Of a stretch of 64,000 nucleotides of DNA, positions 37,434-50,769 are shown piece by piece. The position numbers were made by a program, and so were the translations under genes. How positions within the stretch are numbered: position 1 is the stretch's first letter; every line of letters starts with the position of its first letter. This DNA is from Hydractinia symbiolongicarpus (lineage: Eukaryota > Cnidaria > Hydrozoa > Anthoathecata > Hydractiniidae). The DNA is taken from contig NC_079877.1 of NCBI RefSeq assembly GCF_029227915.1, forward strand, positions 35,243,851 through 35,307,850, written 5' to 3'. A model generated the notes under the pieces. It saw only the letters and a program-made list of their open reading frames with translations, was not told where the DNA came from and did not search any database.

Positions 37434-40400
37434 GCGGGTTTTAGTTTGCCGGCGATTAAACTTCTTTTTTTCAGCGTCTCATCAAAAATGAAAACATTTT
37501 TGAAAACTACAAGTCTGATGCGTTTTAATGGTGAAAAGATAATTTAAAAAATCGTTTTGGAAATGAGTTTACTCACAGGGTACTTTCTTTGTATACATTC
37601 GACTATACGGGCCAAGCCCGGGATTTACGGGAAATCGCGGGTTTTTGTTTGCCGGCGATTAAACCACTTTCATTCAGCGTCTCATCAAAAATGAAAATAT
37701 TTCTGAAAACTACAAGTCTCATGCGATTTAGTGGTGAAAAAATAATTGAAAAAATCGTTTGGGAAATGAGTTTACTCCCTGTGTACTTTCTTTGTATACT
37801 TTTGACTATACGGGCCGAGTCCGGGAATTACGGGAAATCGCGGGTTTTCGTTTGCCGGCGATTAAACTTCTTTTATTCAGCGTCTCATCAAAAATGATAA
37901 CATTTTTAAAAACTACAAGTCTTATGGGCTTTAGTGGTGAAATAATAATTTAAAAAATCGTTTGGCAAGTTAGTTTACTCCCTGGGTACTTTCTTTGTAT
38001 ACTTTTGACTATACGGGCCGAGTCCGGGATTTACGGGAAATCGCAGGTTTTCGTTTGCCGGCGATTAAACTTCTTTTATTCAGCGTCTCATCAAAAATGA
38101 AAACATTTTTGAAAACTAAAAGTCTCATGCGTTTTAGTGGTGAAAAAATGAATTAAAAAATCGTTCGGGAAATGAGTTTACTCACTGGGTACTATCTTTG
38201 TATACTTTTGACTATACGGGCCAAGCCCGGGATATACGGGAAATCGCGGGTTTTCGTTTGCCGGCGATTAAACTTCTTTTATTCAGCGTCTCATCAGAAA
38301 TGAAAACATTTTTGAAAACTACAAGTCTCATGCGTTTTAGTGGTGAAAAAAAAATTAAAAAATCTTTCGGGAAATGAGTTTACTCCCTGGGTACTTTCTT
38401 TGTATACTTTTGACTATACGGGCCAAGCCCGGGATTTACGGGAAATCGCGGGTTTTCCTTTGCCGGCGATTAATTTTCTTTTATTCAGCGTCTCATCAAA
38501 AATGAAAACATTTTTGAAAACTACAAGTCCCATGCGTTTTAGTTGCGAAAAAAAAATTTAAAAAATCGTTCGGGAAATGAGTTTACTCCCAGGGTACTTT
38601 CTTTGTATACATTCGACTATGCGAGCCAAGCCCGGGATTTACGGGAAATCGCGGGTTTTCGTTTGCCGGCGATTAAACCTCTTTCATTAAGAGTCTCATC
38701 AAAAATAAAAACATTTTTGAAAACTACAAGTCTTATGCGTTTAGTGGTAAAAAAATAATATAAAAAATCGTTCGGGAAATGAGTTTACTCCCTGGGTACT
38801 TTCTTTGTATACTTTTGACTATACGGGCCGAGTCCGGGGTTTACGGGAAGTGGCGGGTTTTCGTTTGCCGGCGATTAAACTTCTTTTATTCAGCGTCTCA
38901 TCAAAAATGAAAACATTTTTGAAAACTACAAGTCTCATGCGTTTTATTGGTGAAAAAATAATTTAAAAAATCGTTCGGGAAATGAGTTTACTCCCTGGGT
39001 ACTTTCTTTGTATACTTTTGCCTATACGGGCCAAGCCCGGGATTTACGGGAAATCGCGGGTTTTCGTTTGCCGGCGATTAAACTTCTTTTATTCAGCGTC
39101 TCATCAAAAATGAAAACATTTTTAAAAACTACAGGTCTTATGCGTTTTAGTGGTAAAAAAAAATTTTAAAAATCGTTCGGGAAATGAGTTTACTCCCTGG
39201 GTACTTTCTTTGTATACATTCAACTATACGGGCCAAGCCCCGCATTTACGGGAAAACGCGGGATTTCGTTTGCCGGCGATTAAACCTCTTTCATTAAGCG
39301 TCTCATCAAAAATGAAAACATTTTTGAAAATTACAAGTCTCATGCGTTTTTGTGGTGAAAAAATAATTTAAAAAATCGTTCGGGAAATGAGTTTACTCCC
39401 TGGGTACTTTCTTTGTATACTTTTGACTATACGGGCCGAGTCCGGGATTTACGGGAAATCGCGGATTTTCGTTTGCCGGCGATTAAACTTCTTTTATTCA
39501 GCGTCCCATCAAATATGAAAACATTTTTGAAAACTACAAGTCTCATGCGTTTAGTTGTAAAAAAATATTATAAAAAATCGTTCGGGAAATGAGTTTACTC
39601 CCAGGGTCCTTTCTTTGTATACTTTTGACTATACGGGCCCAGTCCGGGGTTTACGGGAAATGGCGGGTTTTCGTTTGCCGGCGATTAAACCTCTTTTATT
39701 CAGCGTCTCATCAAAAATGAAAACATTTTTGAAAACTACAAGTCTCATGCGTTTTAGTGGTGAAAAGATAATTTAAAAAATCGTTTTGGAAATGAGTTTA
39801 CTCACAGGGTACTTTTTTTGTATACATTCGACTATACGGGCCAAGCCCGGGATTTACGGGAAATCGCGGGCTTTCATTTGCCGGCGATTAAACTACTTTC
39901 ATTAAGCGTCTCATCAAAAATGAAAACATTTCTGAAAACTACAAGTCTCATGCATTTTAGTGGTGAAAAAATAATTTAAAATATCCTTCGGGAATTGAGT
40001 TTACTCACAGGGTACTTTCTTTGTATACATTCGACTATACGGGCCAAGCCCGGGACTTACGGGAAATCGCGGGTTTTCGTTTGCCGGCGATTAAACTTCT
40101 TTCATTAAGCGTCTCATCAAAAATGAAAACATTTTTAAAAACTACAAGTCTCATGCGTTTTAGTGGTGAAAAAAAAAATTAAAAAATCGTTCGGGAAATG
40201 AGTTTACTCCCTGGGTACTTTCTTTGTATACTTTCGACTATACGGGCCGAGTCCGGGATTTACGGGAAATCGCGGATTTTCGTTTGAGGGCAATTAAACT
40301 TCTTTTATTCAGCGTCTCATCAAAAATGAAAACGTTTTTGAAAACTACAAGTCTCATGCGTTTTAGTGGTAAAAAAATAATTTAAAAAATCGTTCGGGAA

Positions 40401-41895
40401 ATGAAATTACTCCCTGGGTACTTTTTTTGTATACTTTTGACTATACGGGCCGAGTCCGGGATTTACGGTAAATCGCGGATTTTCGTTTGCCGGCGATTAA
40501 ACTTCTTTTATTCAGCGTCCCATCAAATATGAAAACATTTTTGAAAACTACAAGTCTCATGCGTTTAGTGGTAAAAAAATAATATAAAAAATCCTTCGGG
40601 AAATGAGTTTACTCCCAGGGTCCTTTCTTTGTATACTTTTGACTATACGGGCCTAGTCCGGGGTTTACGGGAAATGTCGGGTTTTCGTTTGCCGGCGATT
40701 AAACCTCTTTTATTCAGCGTCTCATCAAAAATGAAAACATTTTTGAAAACTACAAGTCTCATGCGTTTTAGTGGTGAAAAGATAATTTAAAAAATCGTTT
40801 TGGAAATGAGTTTACTCACAGGGTACTTTCTTTGTATACATTTGACTATACGGGCCAAGCCCGGGATTTACGGGAAATCGCGGGCTTTCGTTTGCCGGCG
40901 ATTAAACTACTTTAATTAAGCGTCTCATCAAAAATGAAAACATTTCTGAAAACTACAAGTCTCATGCATTTTAGTGGTGAAAAAATAATTTAAAATATCG
41001 TTCGGGAATTGAGTTTACTCACAGGGTACTTTCTTTGTATACATTCGACTATACGGGCCAAGCCCGGGATTTACGAGAAATCGCGGGTTTTCGTTTGCCG
41101 GCGATTAAACATCTTTCATTAAGCGTCTCATCAACAATGAAAACATTTTTAAAAACTACAAGTCTCATGCGTTTTAGTGGTGAAAAAAAAAATTAAAAAA
41201 TCGTTCGGGAAATGAGTTTACTCCCTGGGTACTTTCTTTGTATACTTTCGACTATACGGGCCGAGTCCGGGATTTACGGGAAATCGCGGATTTTCGTTTG
41301 AGGGCGATTAAACTTCTTTTATTCAGCGTCTCATCAAAAATGAAAACGTTTTTGAAAACTACAAGTCTCATGCGTTGAAGTGGAGAAAAAATAATTTAAA
41401 AAATCGTTCGGGAAATGAGTTTACTCCCTGGGTACTTTCTTTGTATACTTTTGACTATACGGGCCGAGTCCGGGATTTACGGGAAATCGCGGATTTTCGT
41501 TTGCCGGCGATTAAACTTCTTTTATTCAGCGTCCCATCAAATATGAAAACATTTTTGAAAACTACAAGTCTCATGCGTTTAGTTGCAAAAAAATATTATA
41601 AAAAATCGTTCGGGAAATGAGTTTACTCCCAGGGTCCTTTCTTTGTATACTTTTGACTATACGGGCCCAGTCCGGGGTTTACGGGAAATGGCGGGTTTTC
41701 GTTTGCCGGCGATTAAACCTCTTTTATTCAGCGTCTCATCAAAAATGAAAACATTTTTGAAAACTACAAGTCTCATGCGTTTTAGTGGTGAAAAGATAAT
41801 TTAAAAAATCGTTTTGGAAATGAGTTTACTCACAGGGTACTTTCTTTGTATACATTCGACTATACGGGCCAAGCCCGGGATTTACGGGAAATCGC
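37434..41895 (+). repeat. Super-repeat, copy 2
   Basis: This is the second copy of the multi-kilobase unit. TTTGAGGGC markers at 40286 and 41300 lie exactly 5,017 bp from those at 35269 and 36283. A variant such as GCGTTGAAGTGG (near 41374, with GGAGAAAAAAT rather than GGTGAAAAAAT) marks later private change. Confidence 0.82.
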
Positions 41896-44450
41896 GGGCT
41901 TTCATTTGCCGGCGATTAAACTACTTTCATTAAGCGTCTCATCAAAAATGAAAACATTTCTGAAAACTACAAGTCTCATGCATTTTAGTGGTGAAAAAAT
42001 AATTTAAAATATCGTTCGGGAATTGAGTTTACTCACAGGGTACTTTCTTTGTATACATTCGACTATACGGGCCAAGCCCGGGATTTACGGGAAATCGCGG
42101 GTTTTCGTTTGCCGGCGATTAAACTTCTTTCATTAAGCGTCTCATCAAAAATTGGAACCTTTTTTAAAAACTACAAGTCTCATGCGTTTTAGTGGTGAAA
42201 AAAAAAATTAAAAAATCGTTCGGGAAATGAGTTTACTCCCTGGGTACTTTCTTTGTATACTTTCGACTATACGGGCCGAGTCCGGGATTTACGGGAAATC
42301 GCGGATTTTCGTTTGAGGGCAATTAAACTTCTTTTATTCAGCGTCTCATCAAAAATGAAAACGTTTTTGAAAACTACAAGTCTCATGCGTTTTAGTGGTA
42401 AAAAAATAATTTAAAAAATCGTTCGGGAAATGAGTTTACTCCCTGGGTAATTTTTTTGTATACTTTTGACTATACGGGCCGAGTCCGGGATTTATGGTAA
42501 ATCGCGGATTTTCGTTTGCCGGCGATTAAACTTCTTTTATTCAGCGTCCCATCAAATATGAAAACATTTTTGAAAACTACAAGTCTCATGCGTTTAGTGG
42601 TAAAAAAATAATATAAAAAATCCTTCGGGAAATGAGTTTACTCCCAGGGTCCTTTCTTTGTATACTTTTGACTATACGGGCCTAGTCCGGGGTTTACGGG
42701 AAATGACGGGTTTTCGTTTGCCGGCGATTAAACCTCTTTTATTCAGCGTCTCATCAAAAATGAAAACATTTTTGAAAACTACAAGTCTCATGCGTTTTAG
42801 TGGTGAAAAGATAATTTAAAAAATCGTTTTGGAAATGAGTTTACTCACAGGGTACTTTCTTTGTATACATTCGACTATACGGGCCAAGCACGGGATTTAC
42901 GGGAAATCGCGGGCTTTCATTTGCCGGCGATTAAACTACTTTCATTAAGCGTCTCATCAAAAATGAAAACATTTCTGAAAACTACAAGTCTCATGCATTT
43001 TAGTGGTGAAAAAATAATTTAAAATATCGTTCGGGAATTGAGTTTACTTACAGGGTACTTTCTTTGTATACATTCGACTATACGGGCCAAGCCCGGGATT
43101 TACGGGAAATCGCGGGTTTTCGTTTGCCGGCGATTAAACTTCTTTCATTAAGCGTCTCATCAAAAATGAAAACATTTTTAAAAACTACAAGTCTCATGCG
43201 TTTTAGTGGTGAAAAAAAAAATTAAAAAATCGTTCGGGAAATGAGTTTACTCCCTGGGTACTTTCTTTGTATACTTTCGACTATACGGGCCGAGTCCGGG
43301 ATTTACGGGAAATCGCGGATTTTCGTTTGAGGGCAATTAAACTTCTTTTATTCAGCGTCTCATCAAAAATGAAAACGTTTTTGAAAACTACAAGTCTCAT
43401 GCGTTTTAGTGGTAAAAAAATAATTTAAAAAATCGTTCGGGAAATGAGTTTACTCCCTGGGTAATTTTTTTGTATACTTTTGACTATACGGGCCGAGTCC
43501 GGGATTTACGGTAAATCGCGGATTTTCGTTTGCCGGCGATTAAACTTCTTTTATTCAGCGTCCCATCAAATATGAAAACATTTTTGAAAACTACAAGTCT
43601 CATGCGTTTAGTGGTAAAAAAATAATATAAAAAATCCTTCGGGAAATGAGTTTACTCCCAGGGTCCTTTCTTTGTATACTTTTGACTATACGGGCCTAGT
43701 CCGGGGTTTACGGGAAATGGCGGGTTTTCGTTTGCCGGCGATTAAACCTCTTTTATTCAGCGTCTCATCAAAAATGAAAACATTTTTGAAAACTACAAGT
43801 CTCATGCGTTTTAGTGGTGAAAAGATAATTTAAAAAATCGTTTTGGAAATGAGTTTACTCACAGGGTACTTTCTTTGTATACATTTGACTATACGGGCCA
43901 AGCCCGGGATTTACGGGAAATCGCGGGCTTTCGTTTGCCGGCGATTAAACTACTTTAATTAAGCGTCTCATCAAAAATGAAAACATTTCTGAAAACTACA
44001 AGTCTCATGCATTTTAGTGGTGAAAAAATAATTAAAAATATCGTTCGGGAATTGAGTTTACTCACAGGGTACTTTCTTTGTATACATTCGACTATACGGG
44101 CCAAGCCCGGGATTTACGAGAAATCGCGGGTTTTTGTTTGCCGGCGATTAAACATCTTTCATTAAGCGTCTCATCAACAATGAAAACATTTTTAAAAACT
44201 ACAAGTCTCATGCGTTTTAGTGGTGAAAAAAAAAATTAAAAAATCGTTCGGGAAATGAGTTTACTCCCTGGGTACTTTCTTTGTATACTTTCGACTATAC
44301 GGGCCGAGTCCGGGATTTACGGGAAATCGCGGATTTTCGTTTGAGGGCGATTAAACTTCTTTTATTCAGCGTCTCATCAAAAATGAAAACGTTTTTGAAA
44401 ACTACAAGTCTCATGCGTTGAAGTGGTGAAAAAATAATTTAAAAAATCGT
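39787..44450 (+). repeat. Third 5-mer HOR family, about 4.5 units
   Basis: Unit starts at the TCGTTTTGG/CACAGGG monomer are 39787, 41815, 42830 and 43844, with one internal start about 1,014 after 39787. TTTGAGGGC markers are at 40286, 41300, 42315, 43329 and 44343 (steps 1,014, 1,015, 1,014, 1,014). Two subtypes occur: GAGGGCAATT followed by GCGTTTTAGTGGTAAAA, and GAGGGCGATT followed by GCGTTGAAGTGG. The monomer near 42,150 has a private cluster, AATTGGAACC. Confidence 0.88.
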
Positions 44451-46830
44451 TCGGAAAATGAGTTTACTCCCTGGGTACTTTCTTTGTATACTTTTGACTA
44501 TACGGGCCGAGTCCGGGGTTTACGGGAAATGGCGGATTTTCGTTTGCCGGCGATTAAACTTCTTTTATTCAGCGTCTCATCCAAAATGAAAACATTTTTA
44601 AAAACTACAAGTCTTATGCGTTTTAGTGGTGAAAAAATAATTTAAAAAATCGTTCTGGAAATGAATTTACTCACAGGGTACTCTCTTTGTATACATTCGA
44701 CTATACGGGCCAAGCCCGGGATTTACGGGAAATTGCGGGTTTTCGTTTGCCGGCGATTAAACTTCTTTCATTAAGCGTCTCATCAAAAATGAAAACATTT
44801 TTGAAAACTACAGGTCCCATGCGTTTTAGTGGTAAAAAAAAATTTTAAAAATCGTTCGAGAAATGAGTTTACTCCCTGGGTACTTTCTTTGTATACATTC
44901 AACTATACGGGCCAAGCCCCGGATTTACGGGAAAACGCGGGATTTCGTTTGCCGGCGATTAAACCTCTTTCATTAAGCGTCTCATCAAAAATGAAAACAT
45001 TTTTGAAAATTACAAGTCTGATGCGTTTAGTGGTAAAAAAATAATATAAAAAATCGTTCGGGAAATGAGTTTACTCCCAGGGTCCATTCTTTGTATACTT
45101 TTGACTATACGGGCCGAGTCCGGGATTTACGGGAAATCGCGGATTTTCGTTTGCCGGCGATTAAACTTCTTTTATTCAGCGTCCCATCAAATATGAAAAC
45201 ATTTTTGAAAACTACAAGTCTGATGCGTTTAGTGGTAAAAAAATAATATAAAAAATCGTTCGGGAAATGAGTTTACTCCCAGGGTCCATTCTTTGTATAC
45301 TTTTGACTATACGGGCCTAGTCCGGGGTTTACGGGAAATGGCGGGTTTTCGTTTGCCGGCGATTAAACCTCTTTTATTCAGCGTCTCATCAAAAATGAAA
45401 ACATTTTTTAAAACTACAAGTCTCATGCGTTTTAGTGGTGAAAAGATAATTTAAAAAATCGTTTTGGAAATGAGTTTACTCACAGGGTACTTTCTTTGTA
45501 TACATTCGACTATACGGGCCAAGCCCGGGATTTACGGGAAATCGCGGGCTTTCGTTTGCCGGCGATTAAACTACTTTCATTAAGCGTCTCATCAAAAATG
45601 AAAACATTTCTGAAAACTACAAGTCTCATGCATTTTAGTGGTGAAAAAATAATTTAAAATATCGTTCGGGAATTGAGTTTACTCACAGGGTACTTTCTTT
45701 GTATACATTAGACTATACGGGCCAAGCCCGGGATTTACGGGAAATCGCGGGTTTTCGTTTGCCGGCGATTAAACTTCTTTCATTAAGCGTCTCATCAAAA
45801 ATGAAAACATTTTTAAAAACTACAAGTCTCATGCGTTTTAGTGGTGAAAAAAAAATTAAAAAATCGTTCGGAAAATGAGTTTACTCCCTGGGTACTTTCT
45901 TTGTATACTTTCGACTATACGGGCCGAGTCCGGGATTTACGGGAAATCGCGGATTTTCGTTTGAGGGCGATTAAACTTCTTTTATTCAGCGTCTCATCAA
46001 AAATGAAAACGTTTTTGAAAACTACAAGTCTCATGCGTTGAAGTGGTGAAAAAATAATTTTAAAAATCGTTCGGAAAATGAGTTTACTCCCTGGGTACTT
46101 TCTTTGTATACTTTCGACTATACGGGCCGAGTCCGGGGTTTACGGGAAATGGCGGATTTTCGTTTGCCGGCGATTAAACTTCTTTTATTCAGCGTCTCAT
46201 CAAAAATGAAAACATTTTTAAAAACTACAAGTCTCATGCGTTGTAGTGGTGAAAAAATAATTTAAAAAATCGTTCGGAAAATGAGTTTACTCCGTGGGTA
46301 CTTTCTTTGTATACTTTTGACTATACGGGCCGAGTCCGGGGTTTACGGGAAATGGCGGGTTTTCGTTTGCCGGCGATTAAACCTCTTTCATTAAGCGTCT
46401 CATCAAAAATGAAAACATTTTTGAAAATTACAAGTCTCATGCGTTTTAGTGGTGAAAAAATAATTTAAAAAATCGTTCGGGAAATGAGTTTACTCCCTGG
46501 GTACTTTCTTTGTATACTTTTGACTATACGGGCCGAGTCCGGGATTTACGGGAAATCGCGGATTTTCGTTTGCCGGCGATTAAACTTCTTTTATTTAGCG
46601 TCCCATCAAATATGAAAACATTTTTGAAAACTACAAGTCTCATGCGTTTAGTGGTAAAAAAATAATATAAAAAATCGTTCGGGAAATGAGTTTACTCCCT
46701 GGGTCCTTTCTTTCTATACTTTTGACTATACGGGCCTAGTCCGGGGTTTACGGGAAATGGCGGGTTTTCGTTTGCCGGCGATTAAACTTCTTTTATTCAG
46801 CGTCTCATCAAAAATGAAAACATTTTTGAA
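44451..46830 (+). repeat. Segmental copy S1, recurring at 50.8-52.7 kb
   Basis: The block from about 44490 recurs from about 50770 at offset 6,280, then 6,077, then 5,874. Each drop of 203 marks one monomer missing in the later copy. Markers are CGTTCTGGAAATGAATTTAC, TACTCTCTTTG, ACTACAGGTCCCATGCG, GCGTTGTAGTGG, TTTATTTAGCGTCCC and TTTCTATAC. Confidence 0.8.
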
Positions 46831-47536
46831 AACTAAAAGTCTCATGCGTTTTAGTGGTGAAAAAATGAATTAAAAAATCGTTCGGGAAATGAGTTTACTC
46901 CCTGGGTACTATCTTTGTATACTTTTGACTATACGGGCCAAGCCCGGGATATACGGGAAATCGCGGGTTTTCGTTTGCCGGCGATTAAACTTCTTTTATT
47001 CAGCGTCTCATCAGAAATGAAAACATTTTTGAAAACTACAAGTCTCATGCGTTTTAGTGGTGAAAAAAAAATTAAAAAATCTTTCGGGAAATGAGTTTAC
47101 TCCCTGGGTACTTTCTTTGTATACATTCGACTATACGGGCCAAACCCGGGATTTATGGGAAATCGCGGGATTTCGTTTGCCGGCGATTAAACCTCTTTCA
47201 TTAAGCGTCTCATCAAAAATGAAAACACTTTTCAAAACTACAAGTCTCATGCGTTTTAGTGGTGATAAAATAATTTAAAAAATCGTTCGGGAAATGAGTT
47301 TACCCCCTGGGTACTTTCTTGGTATACTTTTGACTATACGGGCCAAGCCCGGGATTTACGGGAAATCGCGGGTTTTCCTTTGCCGGCGATTAAACTTCTT
47401 TTATTCAGCGTCTCATCAAAAATGAAAACATTTTTGAAAACTACAAGTCCCATGCGTTTTAGTGGCGAAAAAAAAATTTAAAAAATCGTTCGGGAAATGA
47501 GTTTACTCCCTGGGTACTTTCTTTGTATACATTATA
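46831..47536 (+). repeat. Satellite block derived from X-type monomers
   Basis: These monomers have ACTAAAAGTC, GAAAAAATGAATTAAAAAATCG, TCATCAGAAATG, AAAATCTTTCGGG and AAGTCCCATGCG. They recall block X but in shuffled order. Private changes are TTACCCCCTGGG and TTGGTATAC near 47,310. Confidence 0.75.
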
Positions 47537-48548
47537 CTATGCGAGCCAAGCCCGGGATTTACGGGAAATCGCGGGTTTTCGTTTTCCGGCGATTAAACCT
47601 CTTTCATTAAGAGTCTCATCAAAAATAAAAACATTTTTGAAAACTACAAGTCTTATGCGTTTAGTGGTAAAAAAATAATATAAAAAATCGTTCGGGAAAT
47701 GAGTTTACTCCCTGGGTACTTTCTTTGTATACTTTTGACTATACGGGCCGAGTCCGGGGTTTACGGGAAGTGGTGGGTTTTCGTTTGCCGGCGATTAAAC
47801 TTCTTTTATTCAGCGTCTCATCAAAAATGAAAACATTTTTGAAAACTACAAGTCTCATGCGTTTTAGTGGTGAAAAAATAATTTAAAAAATCGTTCGGGA
47901 AATGAGTTTACTCCCTGGGTACTTTCTTTGTATACTTTTGCCTATACGGGCCAAGCCCGGGATTTAAGGGAAATCGCGGGTTTTCGTTTGCCGGCGATTA
48001 AACTTCTTTTATTCAGCGTCTCATCAAAAATGAAAACATTTTTAAAAACTACAGGTCTTATGCGTTTTAGTGGTAAAAAAAAATTTTAAAAATCGTTCGG
48101 GAAATGAGTTTACTCCCTGGGTACTTTCTTTGTATACATTCAACTATACGGGCCAAGCCCCGGATTTACGGGAAAACGCGGGATTTCGTTTGCCGGCGAT
48201 TAAACCTCTTTCATTAAGCGTCTCATCAAAAATGAAAACATTTTTGAAAATTACAAGTCTCATGCGTTTTAGTGGTGAAAAAATAATTTAAAAAATCGTT
48301 CGGGAAATGAGTTTACTCCCTGGGTACTTTCTTTGTATACTTTTGACTATACGGGCCGAGTCCGGGATTTACGGGAAATCGCGGATTTTCGTTTGCCGGC
48401 GATTAAACTTCTTTTATTCAGCGTCCCATCAAATATGAAAACATTTTTGAAAACTACAAGTCTCATGCGTTTAGTTGTAAAAAAATATTATAAAAAATCG
48501 TTCGGGAAATGAGTTTACTCCCAGGGTCCTTTCTTTGTATACATTCGA
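47537..48548 (+). repeat. 1,012-bp (5-monomer) duplication, copy 1
   Basis: The offset to copy 2 is 1,012; for example GCGAGCC lies at 47541 and 48553. Shared markers are ATTAAGAGTC, CATCAAAAATAAAAAC, GGGAAGTGGTGGG, TTTTGCCTATACGGG and AGCCCCGGATTTACGGGAAAACG. The period is 3 bp short of 1,015 because several monomers have lost an A. Confidence 0.85.
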
Positions 48549-49555
48549 CTATGCGAGCCAAGCCCGGGATTTACGGGAAATCGCGGGTTTTCGTTTGCCG
48601 GCGATTAAACCTCTTTCATTAAGAGTCTCATCAAAAATAAAAACATTTTTGAAAACTACAAGTCTTATGCGTTTAGTGGTAAAAAAATAATATAAAAAAT
48701 CGTTCGGGAAATGAGTTTACTCCCTGGGTACTTTCTTTGTATACTTTTGACTATACGGGCCGAGTCCGGGGTTTACGGGAAGTGGTGGGTTTTCGTTTGC
48801 CGGCGATTAAACTTCTTTTATTCAGCGTCTCATCAAAAATGAAAACATTTTTGAAAACTACAAGTCTCATGCGTTTTAGTGGTGAAAAAATAATTTAAAA
48901 AATCTTTCGGGAAATGAGTTTACTCCCTGGGTACTTTCTTTGTATACTTTTGCCTATACGGGCCAAGCCCGGGATTTACGGGAAATCGCGGGTTTTCGTT
49001 TGCCGGCGATTAAACTTCCTTTATTCAGCGTCTCATCAAAAATGAAAACATTTTTAAAAACTACAGGTCTTATGCGTTTTAGTGGTAAAAAAAAATTTTA
49101 AAAATCGTTCGGGAAATGAGTTTACTCCCTGGGTACTTTCTTTGTATACATTCAACTATACGGGCCAAGGCCCGGATTTACGGGAAAACGCGGGATTTCG
49201 TTTGCCGGCGATTAAGCCTCTTTCATTAAGCGTCTCATCAAAAATGAAAACATTTTTGAAAATTACAAGTCTCATGCGTTTTAGTGGTGAAAAAATAATT
49301 TAAAAAATCGTTCGGGAAATGAGTTTACTCCCTGGGTACTTTCTTTGTATACTTTTGACTATACGGGCCAAGTCCGGGATTTACGGGAAATCGCGGATTT
49401 TCGTTTGCTGGCGATTAAACTTCTTTTATTCAGCGTCCCATCAAATATGAAAACATTTTTGAAAACTACAAGTCTCATGCGTTTAGTTGTAAAAAAATAT
49501 TATAAAAAATCGTTCGGGAAATGAGTTTACTCCCAGGGTCCTTTCTTTGTATACT
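48549..49555 (+). repeat. 1,012-bp (5-monomer) duplication, copy 2
   Basis: This is the tandem second copy. The join is chimeric: CCCAGGGTCCTTTC, normally followed by CTTTTGAC, runs into CATTCGACTATGCGAGCC at 48541-48558. Private changes include AAGGCCCGG, GATTAAGCCTC, TTTGCTGGCG and CTTCCTTTATTC. Confidence 0.85.
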
Positions 49556-50769
49556 TTTGACTATACGGGCCTAGTCCGGGGTTTACGGGAAATGGCGGGT
49601 TTTCGTTTGCCGGCGATTAAACCTCTTTTATTCAGCGTCTCATCAAAAATGAAAACATTTTTGAAAACTACAAGTCTCATGCGTTTTAGTGGTGAAAAGA
49701 TAATTTAAAAAATCGTTTTGGAAATGAGTTTACTCACAGGGTACTTTCTTTGTATACATTCGACTATACGGGCCAAGCCCGGGATTTACGGAAAATCGCG
49801 GGCTTTCGTTTGCCGGCGATTAAACTACTTTCATTAAGCGTCTCATCAAAAATGAAAACATTTCTGAAAACTACAAGTCTCATGCATTTTAGTGGTGAAA
49901 AAATAATTTAAAATATCGTTCGGGAATTGAGTTTACTCACAGGGTACTCTCTTTGTATACATTCGACTATACGGGCCAAGCCCGGGATTTACGGTAAATC
50001 GCGGATTTTCGTTTGCCGGCGATTAAACTTCTTTTATTCAGCGTCCCATCAAATATGAAAACATTTTTGAAAACTACAAGTCTCATGCGTTTAGTGGTAA
50101 AAAAATAATATAAAAAATCCTTCGGGAAATGAGTTTACTCCCAGGGTCCTTTCTTTGTATACTTTTGACTATACGGGCCTAGTCCGGGGTTTACGGGAAA
50201 TGGCGGGTTTTCGTTTGCCGGCGATTAAACCTCTTTTATTCAGCGTCTCATCAAAAATGAAAACATTTTTGAAAACTACAAGTCTCATGCGTTTTAGTGG
50301 TGAAAAGATAATTTAAAAAATCGTTTTGGAAATGAGTTTACTCACAGGGTACTTTCTTTGTATACATTTGACTATACGGGCCAAGCCCGGGATTTACGGG
50401 AAATCGCAGGCTTTCGTTTGCCGGCGATTAAACTACTTTAATTAAGCGTCTCATCAAAAATGAAAACATTTCTGAAAACTACAAGTCTCATGCATTTTAG
50501 TGGTGAAAAAATAATTTAAAATATCGTTCGGGAATTGAGTTTACTCACAGGGTACTTTCTTTGTATACATTCGACTATACGGGCCAAGCCCGGGATTTAC
50601 GAGAAATCGCGGGTTTTCGTTTGCCGGCGATTAAACATCTTTCATTAAGCGTCTCATCAACAATGAAAACATTTTTAAAAACTACAAGTCTCATGCGTTT
50701 TAGTGGTGAAAAAAAAAATTAAAAAATCGTTCGGGAAATGAGTTTACTCCCTGGGTACTTTCTTTGTAT
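49556..50769 (+). repeat. Satellite block with third-family 5-mer monomers
   Basis: The order CACAGGG, GGGAATTGAG, TCCCATCAAATATG, CCCAGGGTCC, CACAGGG, GGGAATTGAG is a rearranged sample of the 39.8-44.5 kb HOR. A chimeric unit near 49,960-50,010 joins the GGGAATTGAG class to TTACGGTAAATCGCGG and skips the GAGGGC monomer. Confidence 0.75.
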
